Assembly: GCA_934718785.1 (NCBI GenBank)
Contig: CAKVAF010000002.1
Span: 1-64,000, forward strand
Direction of reading: 5' to 3'
Source of the DNA: an uncultured Campylobacter sp.
GTDB lineage: Bacteria; Campylobacterota; Campylobacteria; Campylobacterales; Campylobacteraceae
Length of the DNA stretch: 64,000 nt
Shown piece by piece: positions 45,211-54,353 of this stretch. The number at the start of each line of letters is the position of its first letter. The stretch's first letter is position 1. The position numbers and the translations under genes are program-made. Under the pieces are notes generated by a model, which had not been told where the DNA came from, did not search any database, and saw nothing but the letters and a program-made list of their open reading frames with translations.

Positions 45211-45360
45211 ATGAAAAAGTTATTGTCATTCATTTCACTTAGTCCTATGCTTGTATTTGGATCTGGTGGGATAGATAAAGTTAATACTTTTTTACAGAAT
45301 TTAAGCACTGCGTTGTATGCACAAGATATGCTTACAACAAAAGATAAGGAGCGATTATGA
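45211..45360 (+). pseudogene. VirB2/TrbC-type pilin gene, truncated
   Basis: 49 residues with ribosome-binding site AAAGGA. It has a signal peptide (MKKLLSFISLSPMLVFG) and then GSGGIDKVNTFLQNLSTALYA, the start of type IV secretion major pilins. The following two membrane spans are missing: after about 45317 the frame runs into the leader of the thiolase gene and stops over its ATG. It marks the right edge of the plasmid-like segment. Confidence 0.7.
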
Positions 45361-46535
45361 AAGAAGTTGTTATCGTAAGTGCCAAAAGGACAGCGATTGG
45401 TTCATTTATGGGTAGCTTAAAGAACACAAGAGCTGTAGAGCTAGCCACGATTGTAACAAAACAAGTCTTAAAAGACATCAACCTCAATCCAAACAAGGTC
45501 GATGAGCTGATTTTAGGACAAATTCTACAAGCAGGATGCGGACAAAATTCTGCAAGACAAGTGTTACTTGGGGCTGGTATTGATGAGAGTAAGGGAGCTT
45601 ACACCGTCAATAAGCTTTGCGGTTCGGGCTTAAAAGCCATAGGACTTGCATATCAAAGCATCACTTTGGGCGAACAAGATATTGTCGTTGCTGGTGGGGC
45701 TGAAAATATGTCTATGTCTCCATTTTTACTCGAAAATGTGAGAGATGGCTATAAAATGGGCGATAAAAAGGTCGTTGATAGTATGATAAAAGATGCTTTA
45801 TCTTGCGCTATGAATAACTATCATATGGGGATCACAGCTGAAAACTTAGCTAAAAAACATGGAATTTCAAGAGAAGAACAAGACGAGTTCGCCCTACAAT
45901 CACAGCTTAAAGCAAAAGCGGCTATTGAAAAAGGCACTTTCAAAGATGAAATCGTTCCTGTTGTTTTGAAAAGCAAAAAAGGCGAAACAAAATTTGAAAC
46001 AGATGAGTTTGTAAGAATGGACATCACAAGCGATAGTTTGACTAAACTTAAACCCGCTTTTGACAAAGAAGGTAGCGTTACAGCGGGCAATGCTTCAGGT
46101 ATAAATGATGGAGCGGCTATGCTTGTAGTGATGAGTAAGAAAAAAGCTCAAGAGTTGGGACTTGAAATTCTAGCTACGATTAAAGGTGTGGCAAGTGTGG
46201 GCGTTGATCCTAGTATTATGGGTATAGGCGCAGCTATGGCGGCTAAAAAAGTGCTTGAAAAAGCAGGTATGAAAATCACAGATATGGACTTGATCGAAGC
46301 AAACGAAGCCTTTGCTTCTCAATCTTTAGCGTGCATTAAAGAGCTTAAGCCTGAACTTCACAAGCTTAATGTCAATGGCGGTGCGATCGCTTTAGGTCAT
46401 CCTGTGGGTGCGAGCGGGGCTAGGATTATGGTTACACTGATTCACGAAATGATTAAACAAAAGAAGCAATTTGGTCTTGCAACTCTATGCGTGGGTGGCG
46501 GACAAGGGATTGCAGCTATCATTGAAAGGGGTTAA
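45357..46535 (+). CDS. atoB: acetyl-CoA acetyltransferase (thiolase)
   Basis: 392 residues. Thiolase signatures: nucleophilic Cys in [16 protein letters not shown], the [18 protein letters not shown] block with the catalytic His, and LCVGGGQG with the second Cys. It splits acetoacetyl-CoA into two acetyl-CoA. AAGGAG precedes ATG 45357. First gene of a four-gene operon for acetoacetate or butyrate use. Its own promoter is not visible: the pilin stub lies directly upstream. Confidence 0.96.
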   Translation: MKEVVIVSAKRTAIGSFMGSLKNTRAVELATIVTKQVLKDINLNPNKVDELILGQILQAGCGQNSARQVLLGAGIDESKGAYTVNKLCGSGLKAIGLAYQSITLGEQDIVVAGGAENMSMSPFLLENVRDGYKMGDKKVVDSMIKDALSCAMNNYHMGITAENLAKKHGISREEQDEFALQSQLKAKAAIEKGTFKDEIVPVVLKSKKGETKFETDEFVRMDITSDSLTKLKPAFDKEGSVTAGNASGINDGAAMLVVMSKKKAQELGLEILATIKGVASVGVDPSIMGIGAAMAAKKVLEKAGMKITDMDLIEANEAFASQSLACIKELKPELHKLNVNGGAIALGHPVGASGARIMVTLIHEMIKQKKQFGLATLCVGGGQGIAAIIERG

Positions 46536-47191
46536 TGATGAAAATCGTATCAGCAAAAGAAGTAGCAAGATTAGTAAAAGATAATGATAGTGTTATGGTC
46601 GGTGGCTTTTTGGGTTGTGGCACAGCACACAAGTGCATTGACGCGCTTTTGGCTGCAAATACACAAAATTTAACTTTAATCGGCAATGATACAGCTATGG
46701 CTGATTTCAGCTATGGTAAGCTTATCGTTAGCGGTCAAGTTAAAAATGTCATCGCCACACATATTGGCACAAATAAAGAAACAGGGCGTTTGATGAGCGA
46801 AGGACAGCTTAATGTTACTCTTGTTCCACAAGGCACTTTAGCTGAGAGAATCAGAGCTGGTGGATACGGTCTAGGCGGTGTTTTGGTGACTACAGGGCTT
46901 GGAACAGATGTGCAAAAAGGCAAAGAAGTGATTAAAGTTGATGGCAAGGATTATTTACTTGAAAAGCCTTTAAGAGCTAATGTCGCGCTGATTTACGCAA
47001 CTTATGCAGACAGATATGGCAACTTAGCCTTTGATGGCACAACAAGAAATTTCAATGTCGTTATGGCAATGGCTGCTGACATCGTCGTGGTCGAGGTTGA
47101 AGAGCTTTTAGATGAGCCTTTAAATCCAAATCATGTGATCATCCCGGGTGTTGTTGTCGATTACATTGTAGAAAGTAAAAAGGAGAAATAA
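46535..47191 (+). CDS. atoD: 3-oxoacid CoA-transferase subunit A
   Basis: 218 residues (a second ATG at 46538 is equally possible). The CoA-transferase fold shows DSVMVGGFLGCGTAHKCIDAL and ATHIGTNKETGRLM, plus VPQGTLAERIRAGGYGLGG. With subunit B it moves CoA from succinyl-CoA or acetyl-CoA to acetoacetate. It overlaps atoB by one base. Named scoA in Helicobacter, where the same pair exists. Confidence 0.93.
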   Translation: MMKIVSAKEVARLVKDNDSVMVGGFLGCGTAHKCIDALLAANTQNLTLIGNDTAMADFSYGKLIVSGQVKNVIATHIGTNKETGRLMSEGQLNVTLVPQGTLAERIRAGGYGLGGVLVTTGLGTDVQKGKEVIKVDGKDYLLEKPLRANVALIYATYADRYGNLAFDGTTRNFNVVMAMAADIVVVEVEELLDEPLNPNHVIIPGVVVDYIVESKKEK

Positions 47192-47838
47192 TGGCACTTA
47201 GCAAAGAAGAACTCGTTGCCCTACTTGCAAAAAGGGTGGCAAAGGATTTTAAAGACGGTGATTTAGTTAATCTAGGTATAGGAATGCCTACTCAAGCGTG
47301 CAATTATATCCCTGAGGGCGTAAGCATTATTTTACAATCAGAAAATGGTATGTTGATGATGGGTAAAGCTGCAAGTGAAAGCGAAAGAAATCCACGCATT
47401 ACAAATGCTGGAGGTCAATGCGTTACGATATTACAAGGCGGGATGTTTTTTGACTCTAGCTTTAGTTTTGGCTTAATTCGTGGCGGACATGTGGATATTA
47501 CCGTTCTTGGCGGACTTGAAGTCGATCAAAATGCAAATTTAGCTAACTGGATCATCCCGGGTAAGCTTGTGCCTGGGATGGGTGGAGCAATGGATTTAGT
47601 CAATGGAACCAAAAAAGTGATCGTCATTATGGAACACACAGATAAAAACGGAAATTCAAAGATTAAAAAACAATGTTCTTTACCTTTAACGGGAGCAAAA
47701 TGTGTCAATCGCTTGATCACAGAACTTGGAGTTTTTGACTTTGAAAATGGCAAAATGAAACTTGTGGAACTTCAGCCTAATGTAAACCTTGAAGAAATTA
47801 AGGCAAAAACTGAAGCTGAGTTTGAAGTTTGCCTTTAA
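47191..47838 (+). CDS. atoA: 3-oxoacid CoA-transferase subunit B
   Basis: 215 residues. The catalytic glutamate lies in LQSENGMLMMG, preceded by VNLGIGMPTQACNYIPEG; GGHVDITVLGGLEVDQNANLANW is the second family signature. Overlaps subunit A by one base. Together they form the heteromeric enzyme. Confidence 0.95.
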   Translation: MALSKEELVALLAKRVAKDFKDGDLVNLGIGMPTQACNYIPEGVSIILQSENGMLMMGKAASESERNPRITNAGGQCVTILQGGMFFDSSFSFGLIRGGHVDITVLGGLEVDQNANLANWIIPGKLVPGMGGAMDLVNGTKKVIVIMEHTDKNGNSKIKKQCSLPLTGAKCVNRLITELGVFDFENGKMKLVELQPNVNLEEIKAKTEAEFEVCL

Positions 47839-47848
47839 AGGATGAGAA

Positions 47849-49195
47849 ATGATCGGACGAATTTCTTCATTTATGGTGCGTATCGTTAATCGATACTTGC
47901 CTGATCCTTTGGTGTTTGCGATACTTTTAAGTATCATTGTTTTTGTTTGGGGTTATTTTACAGTAACGCCAAAAGAGGGCGAGAGCGCTGCAATGTCAAT
48001 GGTGGGCTTTTGGGGTGATGGCTTTTGGAATCTTTTAGCCTTTACAACTCAAATGGCGATGATCGTGGTTACAGGCTTTGCTCTTGCAAGTAGTGAGCCT
48101 GTTAAAAAGCTTTTAAATCATATCGCATCTTTTGCAAAAACACCTAAGCAAGGTGTAGCCTTAGTGTGCTTTTTTGGTGGGCTTGCTTCGGCGATAAATT
48201 GGGGCTTTGGGCTTGTTGTTGGAGCTTTGTTTGCAAAGCAAATCGCAAGAAATTTAAAGGCTGTGGATTATGGTCTATTGATCGCTTGCGCTTACATAGG
48301 CTTTATGACTTGGGGCGGTGGGCTTAGTGGATCTATGCCACTTTCAGCTGCTGATGCTTCAAATATCATTGTAAAGGGTTATTTAGATGGCAATCCTATC
48401 CCTGTAACCGAAACGATTTTCACTTGGTATAACCTTTTTGTTATCGCAGCTTTATTGATCTTTATGCCTATTTTGGTTATTTATATGGTGCCAAAAGATC
48501 CAAAAACCGTCGATCCTAAGCTTTTAGCTGAAGAGCCAAATTATCAAAAAGTGCTTGATAAAGACGCAACACCAGCTTTAAGGATAGAAGAAAGTAAGAT
48601 ACTCACTTATGTTATCGTGGCTGTGGGCGTGGTGTATTTGGCGGATTATTTTATGCAAAGAGGCTTCACAGGGCTTAATATCAACTCTGTGAATTTAATC
48701 TTTTTACTCAGCGGTATGCTTTTACATAAAACGCCTATGGCTTATATGAGAGCGGTTAAAACAGCTGCTAGCTCAACGGCTGGGATTTTGGTTCAGTTTC
48801 CATTCTATGCTGCGATTGCCTTGATGATGGAGGATTCAGGGCTTGGCGGTATCATTACAGATTGGTTTATTGATATAGCTAATAAAGAAAATTATGCTGT
48901 TTGGGCGTTTTTCTCTTCTGCTGCGATTAACTTTGCTGTGCCATCAGGTGGCGGACACTGGGTTATTCAAGGTCCTTTTGTTTTAGAAGCGGCTAAGGAG
49001 CTTGGGGCTGATTTAGGAAAAGCGACTATGGCGATAGCTTATGGCGAACAATGGGCGAATATGGCTCAACCTTTCTGGGCTTTACCTGCTCTTGCGATCG
49101 CTGGGCTTGGGGTGCGTGATATTATGGGATATTGTATCACAGCTCTACTTTTCTCTGTGCCGATATTTGTTATCGCACTTTATTTTATCCCTTAA
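47849..49195 (+). CDS. atoE: short-chain fatty acid/acetoacetate transporter AtoE
   Basis: 448 residues with about ten membrane spans. Family markers include RYLPDPLVFAILLSIIVF near the start, INWGFGLVVGALFAKQIAR, MTWGGGLSGSMPL and NFAVPSGGGHWVIQGPFV. It would import acetoacetate or butyrate for the enzymes encoded upstream. Last gene of the operon, ten bases after atoA. Confidence 0.92.
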   Translation: MIGRISSFMVRIVNRYLPDPLVFAILLSIIVFVWGYFTVTPKEGESAAMSMVGFWGDGFWNLLAFTTQMAMIVVTGFALASSEPVKKLLNHIASFAKTPKQGVALVCFFGGLASAINWGFGLVVGALFAKQIARNLKAVDYGLLIACAYIGFMTWGGGLSGSMPLSAADASNIIVKGYLDGNPIPVTETIFTWYNLFVIAALLIFMPILVIYMVPKDPKTVDPKLLAEEPNYQKVLDKDATPALRIEESKILTYVIVAVGVVYLADYFMQRGFTGLNINSVNLIFLLSGMLLHKTPMAYMRAVKTAASSTAGILVQFPFYAAIALMMEDSGLGGIITDWFIDIANKENYAVWAFFSSAAINFAVPSGGGHWVIQGPFVLEAAKELGADLGKATMAIAYGEQWANMAQPFWALPALAIAGLGVRDIMGYCITALLFSVPIFVIALYFIP

Positions 49196-49272
49196 ATTTC
49201 TGCTCCGTTTTGGCGGGGCAACTCTTCTTTTAGCTCTTTTGTGCTAAACTTTGCTAAAAATTTAGGCTTTTT

Positions 49273-49515
49273 ATGCAAAAAAGTGGCGAATTTGATTTTG
49301 AAGATATAAAAATTCATTATGAGATTAAAAAAGTTCGTTTTTTAAGGCTTAAACTCAGCAATGAGGGCGATTTTAAGCTTTCTATCCCTTATCGTTGCTC
49401 GCAAGCTTTTGTTTTGGAGTTTTTAAATAAAAATAAAAGTTGGCTACAAAAAAAATGCCCTTGCCCTAAAGCCGTGCGAGCTCGCCTTTTCGTGCCATTT
49501 TTTCTTAGCTCCTAA
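49273..49515 (+). pseudogene. YgjP/DUF45 metallopeptidase-like gene, truncated by integrase DNA
   Basis: The first 60 residues (FDFEDIKIHYEIKKVRFLRLKLSNEGDFKLSIPYRCSQAFVLEFLNKNKSWLQKK; seen here in two halves at residues 4-36 and 37-58) match the N-terminus of YgjP-like zinc proteins. After about 49457 the sequence is antisense integrase DNA and the frame ends at 49515. The HExxH core is missing. The change of homology marks a recombination junction. Confidence 0.65.
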
Positions 49516-50524
49516 ATTTTTAATCGCCTTACCGATACTATCTCTGTGAATATGCCCCAAAGCATTATTGGCTGGGAAAACAAATTCACTTATATTGCCG
49601 CTAAATAAGTATTGCTCTTTTAAAATTTTAAGCATGAAATCATTTAAAGGAATTTCGTGTGTTGTGTGCATTTTCATTTCATTGGCTGGAATAATCCAAA
49701 TTCTTTTTTCTAAGTCTATATTTGTCCATTTGGCACTTGCTGTGTTAAAGGGGCGATTTATGCTTAAGATTTGCAAATAAATGGCTCTTTTGGTTTGCGT
49801 TTCGATTTTATTATCATTTTTCAAATCTTTTATAAAATCTTTTAAATCTTCTTCTTTTGTTAAAGCAGGATATCTTGTATCAATTTACTGAACGCGGTTA
49901 AATCTTGTAGGACTCATAAACTCATCTTTTAAACCATTGCTTGGGTCAAATTCTAAATATCTATCTTTTATAGCAATTTTAAAAATACCTTGTAAGTGAT
50001 TAATTAAGCGATGTATCGTCTCAAGGCGGCTTGTGCGTGGATTATGAGGATTATAAATTGCATTACAGATTTCCAATAAATCACTATATTTGATATTTTT
50101 AGCGTCTTTATCCGCCAAGCTTGGCAATAGATATTTTTCGCACATTTGTTTTTATTTTCTTTGTATAAGCTTCACTCAAGCCATTTTTAATTTTTTGTTT
50201 GATATAAAAGTCGAAAAGATTTTTAAATTTATATTTTTCATTGCCATTTTTAAGAATATTTATATCTTTAACCTTTTCAAATTCTTTAAGTAAATTTACA
50301 GCTTCTTTTCTAGCCTCAAAAACACTATAAATTCCTTCTCTAAATTCTTTTAACTCCTTAAATATAGACTTTTCATCTTGTTTTATTCTCAGTGAAAATT
50401 TCTTTGTGCCTTTAGGATTTACAAAGATTACAAGCTCTTTTGGATTGCCTACAACTTTAAAATATCTTTTTTCTTTTATGGCTAGTAACCTAATATCTTT
50501 ATCAAAAAGTGTTTGAGAAGCCAC
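49444..50524 (-). pseudogene. tyrosine integrase, decayed and truncated
   Basis: Reads from ATG 50524 (MASQTLFDKDIRLLAIKEKR) through an N-terminal arm/core-binding region. It breaks by a one-base slip in a run of five (50134-50138), continues as KYLLPSLADKDAK, meets an in-frame TAA at 49885-49887 and goes on in the same frame to ASSHGFRA. HGFR is the HxxR box of the catalytic domain; the nucleophilic tyrosine is gone because the gene ends at the junction with the YgjP remnant. The nonsense codon and the deletion show true decay. The 5' end faces tRNA-Val. Confidence 0.85.
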
Positions 50525-50562
50525 ATTTGCTAATAGTAACCTAATAGATTTTTAGTGACCTA
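50483..50562. repeat. repeats TAGTAACCTAATA near integrase start
   Basis: Exact copies at 50483-50495 and 50534-50546 and a weaker one (TAGTGACCTA) at 50553-50562, around the integrase start and between it and tRNA-Val. They have the placing of arm-type integrase binding sites next to an attachment site. Confidence 0.5.
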
Positions 50563-50695
50563 TGAGCAACTTAATTTATTGAAATTAATTATAACATAAA
50601 AAGAATTAAAAAATATACAAAAGTGTTAAAAGTCTTAAAAATAAGGGATTTAAAGTAATTAAAAAGAATTGAAAGAAGCTTAAAGATAACTTAAA

Positions 50696-50771
50696 TGGTG
50701 GCTCCGATTGGACTTGAACCAACGACCACTACCATGTCAAGGTAGTGCTCTACCAACTGAGCTACGGAACC
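50696..50771 (-). tRNA. tRNA-Val(GAC)
   Basis: 76 nt with encoded CCA. The acceptor GGTTCCG pairs with CGGAGCC (one wobble). The anticodon GAC lies in TTGACAT between CTACC and GGTAG. Its 3' end faces the decayed integrase, so it is the probable insertion target. Confidence 0.96.
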
Positions 50772-50916
50772 ACAAAAATTTTAATTTCAATCAAGCTATT
50801 AAAATTAAATATTTAATCAGTCTAAAACTAAAAAGCCTTTAAATTCGTTGAAATTAAACACAAAAGACTTTGCAAAATTAAAGAAAAACGCGCAAATTTA
50901 ACGCTTAATTTAATTT

Positions 50917-50992
50917 TGGTGGAGCATAGCGGGTTCGAACCGCTGACCTCAACGCTGCCAGCGTTGCGCTCTCCCAGCTGAGCTAATGCCCC
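50917..50992 (-). tRNA. tRNA-Ala(GGC)
   Basis: 76 nt with encoded CCA. The anticodon stem CAACG/CGTTG encloses CTGGCAG, anticodon GGC. The acceptor GGGGCAT pairs with ATGCTCC (one wobble). Same strand as tRNA-Val, 145 bases upstream of it. Confidence 0.96.
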
Positions 50993-51114
50993 ATTTTTAA
51001 ATAAAGCTAAAATTATAGCATATTAAAGCTTAAAATTTAATTTTATAATTAAATTTTCAAAACCCACGCCACTGTTTTTAAATTCATTTAAAAACAATTT
51101 TAAGTCTGCTTCAA

Positions 51115-52233
51115 TTATTTTTTAATGAGTTTTTTTGCGCGCTCCCATAAGGAAAAGCCTAAATTCTTAGCTTCAGCAATATTAAATTTATTGTATTTTT
51201 CGCCTGCTAGCTTTTCAAGCTCGTTTAATTCCTTTTTAAAAACACCGATTTTACTTTGTGCTAGCCTTGAAAAATCATCAAAACTTTGCCTTTTTTTCAA
51301 AGAATTTAAGCTGATTTTAAGCTGCTCCACACTTTCATTTAAAAGCCTTTTAAATTTCGAAAATATCGTATCTAGCTCATTATCAAGTAAGTTTTGCACG
51401 ATACTTTTTACAGGCTCATCTGCGCTTTTATCAAGCATTCTTAAAAGCTTGATAAAGTCTTCATCAAGACCACTCAGCTCCTTTTCTTTTAAATTCAAAT
51501 CTTCTTCTAAAACGCTATAAGAAAAGCTTTGTTTAAATTTTTCCACACCTAAAAAAATGCCTTCTTGCAAGCCTTTTATCACACCTTTGCAAAGTGCTTT
51601 TGCGTAGTTTTTATTACTCGTGTTTGCAAGTTCAAAGGCTTTGTTTAGGATGATTTGTGAGCTTTTTAAAATGCGCTCTTTTTCGAAATTTCCTTCACAA
51701 ATCACACTATACATTAAATTTTTAGAAATCTCAGCGCTCGTAAGCTCTATATCTTCGCCTTTTTCAAGCGTTGTGATAAAAGCACTTTCACAAATTTGTT
51801 CTAAAATACCTAAAGTTTCTGTTTCAAAAAGCAAGGCATCATTTAAGCCTTTTTCAAGCAAGTCCTTAAAATCCGAGTTTTGCGCGCTGGCTTTAAGCTC
51901 AAAAAAGCTTTGGCTTGTTTTATTTTTTATATTCATTCTTTGATTTTCGATCTTACTTTTTAGTAAATCAAGCGCGTCTAATTCTTCAAAGAGCTTCTTT
52001 TCTTCACTTGCTACATTTGCTTTTATCAAGGCTTTAAGCACTAAAAGTGCGTTTTTATCATTTAAAAGCTCAAGACGTTTTAAAATGTTTAAAAGCTCAT
52101 TTAAAAGCTCGCTCAGGCTGATTTTGTCTAAAACTTGGCAAGCCAAATTATAGCTTAAATCATTTAAAAGCTCGCTAGCCCTTTCTCTATGGGCTTTGAG
52201 TGTATTTTCAAAAATAATGAGTGTATTTTGCAT
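51115..52233 (-). CDS. coiled-coil protein of unknown function
   Basis: 372 residues, almost wholly alpha-helical by composition (Leu, Lys, Glu, Ser), with no signal peptide, membrane span or catalytic motif. Regions LLNELLNILKRLELLNDKNALLVLKAL and the C-terminal ELEKLAGEKYNKFNIAEAKNLGFSLWERAKKLIKK (spans about 30-56 and 336-372) look like coiled coil and amphipathic helix. It follows the DUF493 and moaC genes on the same strand, an order also found in C. jejuni. Function unknown. Confidence 0.75.
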   Translation of the reverse strand: MQNTLIIFENTLKAHRERASELLNDLSYNLACQVLDKISLSELLNELLNILKRLELLNDKNALLVLKALIKANVASEEKKLFEELDALDLLKSKIENQRMNIKNKTSQSFFELKASAQNSDFKDLLEKGLNDALLFETETLGILEQICESAFITTLEKGEDIELTSAEISKNLMYSVICEGNFEKERILKSSQIILNKAFELANTSNKNYAKALCKGVIKGLQEGIFLGVEKFKQSFSYSVLEEDLNLKEKELSGLDEDFIKLLRMLDKSADEPVKSIVQNLLDNELDTIFSKFKRLLNESVEQLKISLNSLKKRQSFDDFSRLAQSKIGVFKKELNELEKLAGEKYNKFNIAEAKNLGFSLWERAKKLIKK

Positions 52234-52253
52234 ATTTATCCTTTAAAAGATCT

Positions 52254-52517
52254 TTAAAGCACGAATTTAGCACGTTCTTTAAAGGCATTAAAAAGATGAA
52301 GTCTATCTGCTTCACTATCGACATAGACTTTTAGCAAGTAGCTTTCATACTTTGCGTGCGCGCTTTTGCGCCCAATTTCTAAGCTAAATTCTCTTTGATC
52401 TAAAATTTCTTTAACGATTTCTTTTGCATTTTGCGTGCTTTCAAAGATGAGTTTATACTCCCAAAAGCAAGGATAATTAATCTTTGGCTTCTCATCACAA
52501 GCGTTTAAATTCACCAC
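52254..52517 (-). CDS. DUF493 family protein
   Basis: 87 residues from GTG 52517 (GTG 52514 also possible), with GGGGGC upstream and a 23-base overlap with moaC. It has [14 protein letters not shown], the pattern of the YbeD/HP0495 family, a small ferredoxin-like fold with a suggested regulatory role. A longer open frame to 52574 exists but would extend the family N-terminus, so the overlap start is chosen. Confidence 0.8.
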   Translation of the reverse strand: MVNLNACDEKPKINYPCFWEYKLIFESTQNAKEIVKEILDQREFSLEIGRKSAHAKYESYLLKVYVDSEADRLHLFNAFKERAKFVL

Positions 52518-52968
52518 TTTTGCCCCCTTTTTTCTCCAAAAGCTTAATGTCAAAAATTTGCATACTTTTATCAATGGCTTTAATCATATCATAAATGGTC
52601 AAAAGCCCCACGCTAACGCCTGTTAAAGCTTCCATTTCCACGCCTGTTTGAGCTGAGCATTTGACACTGACAAAAAGCTGATAAATGAAATTTTTTTCAT
52701 CGTCTTTAACTTCAACGCTCACGTCACTTAAGTTTAAACTATGACACATCGGTATAAGCTCGCTTGTTTTTTTCGCGCCCATAATGGCAGCGATGATAGC
52801 TGTTTGCAACACCGCGCCCTTTTTACCTGTGTTGTTTTTAACAGCTAAAAAAGCTTCTTCGCTCATTTTAATACATCCGCAAGCTAGCGCACTTCTTTGT
52901 GTAATATTTTTTTCGCTGACATCGACCATTGTAGGATTGTTTTTCTCATCAATATGCGTAAGTTTCAT
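52495..52968 (-). CDS. moaC: cyclic pyranopterin monophosphate synthase MoaC
   Basis: 157 residues. Conserved blocks: [16 protein letters not shown], the active-site [13 protein letters not shown] and [24 protein letters not shown]. It converts the MoaA product into cyclic pyranopterin in molybdenum cofactor synthesis, the same pathway as mobA at 23.7 kb. Confidence 0.96.
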   Translation of the reverse strand: MKLTHIDEKNNPTMVDVSEKNITQRSALACGCIKMSEEAFLAVKNNTGKKGAVLQTAIIAAIMGAKKTSELIPMCHSLNLSDVSVEVKDDEKNFIYQLFVSVKCSAQTGVEMEALTGVSVGLLTIYDMIKAIDKSMQIFDIKLLEKKGGKSGEFKRL

Positions 52969-53055
52969 CTTGAGCCTTTAAAATTTTAAAAATTATAGCA
53001 AATTGAGCCAAATTTAAGTTAAAATTATAAAAATATTTACAAAAAGGATGAAAAA

Positions 53056-53217
53056 ATGACTTACGATGATGATGAATTTGAAGATTTGGACGAGAATTTA
53101 CTCGATAGCGAGTTTGAAGATGAGCTAGAAAATGCTAGCAAAACAAGTTATAATTATGACGAGGATGATTATAGCTTTGATGATGAGGATGATGATAACA
53201 GCTACGAGCTTGAATAA
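53056..53217 (+). CDS. highly acidic microprotein
   Basis: 53 residues from ATG 53056, with AAAGGATG nearby. About half of all residues are Asp or Glu, with Tyr, Ser and Phe between (YDDDEFEDLDENLLDSEFED). No structure or family can be assigned. A comparably acidic small protein is known close to moaC in C. jejuni, which supports expression. Confidence 0.7.
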   Translation: MTYDDDEFEDLDENLLDSEFEDELENASKTSYNYDEDDYSFDDEDDDNSYELE

Positions 53218-53272
53218 ATTTATATTTTTATGCGTTTATAAATTTCAAAAGCCTTAAAAGCTCTTAAATTAA

Positions 53273-54214
53273 TCAAATTTCTAAAGACTTCACGCTTTGA
53301 ATTTCAAAGTCAAATTTAGAGTTTTCAAGGCTTTTTTGAAGCGCTTCTTTAATACTTTTAGCTTCATCACAAACAAAGATAAAATCATCATTTACATAAA
53401 AAAGTCTTGCGTTTAGTTGAAGTTTTAATAAAGCGCGTGCAATTTGCGCGGCTGAGATTTGAGCTAAGCTTTTCTCACTCATTATTTTTTGTGCCGCAGT
53501 TTCATTGGCCGCTGTTTTCTCATCGATAAAATTTTGCGCTTTTATTTTTAACACAACAAATTCTTTTTTCTGTCCTTTTAAAAATCTTTTCAAAGCCCTG
53601 TGATTAGGTAAGTTTGTTTGCTTATCATAAAAAAATTGCTTAAAATACTCGTAATTTAAAAATACAATCAAAAACACGCTCGCAAGTTCAAAATAAGAAA
53701 AGCTCAAAGCCTTTTGAAACAAAAATTGCACAAAAGCAAGCACAAAAGCTATAAATATAAAAAGCTTGTTTTTAAGCCATGAAAGCACAAGCAAAAGCAA
53801 GGCTTCAAAGACAAAAAAATAAAAGCTTATATCATTAATAGGGCTTAAAAATAGCCACTTTGTGCCACTTTCGCTGAGCGAAGCGTTGAAATTTGTGCTT
53901 TTACTTAAAATCAACCCTAAGATTAAAAACACAAATAAAAGCGCGATTTTGCTTAAATTTCTTTTATCAAAAACGATTTTTTCACTTGGTATTAAAGTAA
54001 AAAGCATAAAAACAAAAGGTAAAAATAAAGAAGTGAAAAAATGCGCCTGCAAAAGTGGCGCAAAAAGATAAAACACGCGGAAAAAAAGCAAGGCTAGAGC
54101 AATAAAAAAAATTTTATTTTCTTTAAAATAAAAGCTCATTATAAGCAGCAAAAGCTCACAAAATATGCTAAAGCCTACCAAAAAAATGCCCAAACTCTGC
54201 AAATTCTTCTCCAA
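53273..54214 (-). CDS. membrane protein with degenerate GGDEF-like domain
   Basis: 313 residues. Six or seven membrane spans fill residues 1-190. Then YDKQTNLPNHRALKRFLKG resembles the start of GGDEF domains (D.LTGL.NRR), and FVVLKIKAQNF and FYVNDDFIFVC match later strands, but the GGDEF loop itself is absent (DDFIF). Cyclic-di-GMP synthesis is therefore unlikely; a sensory or structural role is inferred. Stands alone on this strand. Confidence 0.6.
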   Translation of the reverse strand: MEKNLQSLGIFLVGFSIFCELLLLIMSFYFKENKIFFIALALLFFRVFYLFAPLLQAHFFTSLFLPFVFMLFTLIPSEKIVFDKRNLSKIALLFVFLILGLILSKSTNFNASLSESGTKWLFLSPINDISFYFFVFEALLLLVLSWLKNKLFIFIAFVLAFVQFLFQKALSFSYFELASVFLIVFLNYEYFKQFFYDKQTNLPNHRALKRFLKGQKKEFVVLKIKAQNFIDEKTAANETAAQKIMSEKSLAQISAAQIARALLKLQLNARLFYVNDDFIFVCDEAKSIKEALQKSLENSKFDFEIQSVKSLEI

Positions 54215-54353
54215 ATTTTTTATTTAATTATACTATAAATTCTGCTTTTGCTTTAGGAATTAGCCTAAATTTCAAAGATAAAATACATTTATTATTCATT
54301 TAAAACTTTTGGCTAAAATTTTATCTCAAACACCAAATTTCAAGGAGAAAAAA

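Noticed and set aside
49885-50145. Middle integrase piece as an independent gene
   Set aside because: It is the same integrase reading after a slip, and continues in frame past TAA into the C-terminal piece.
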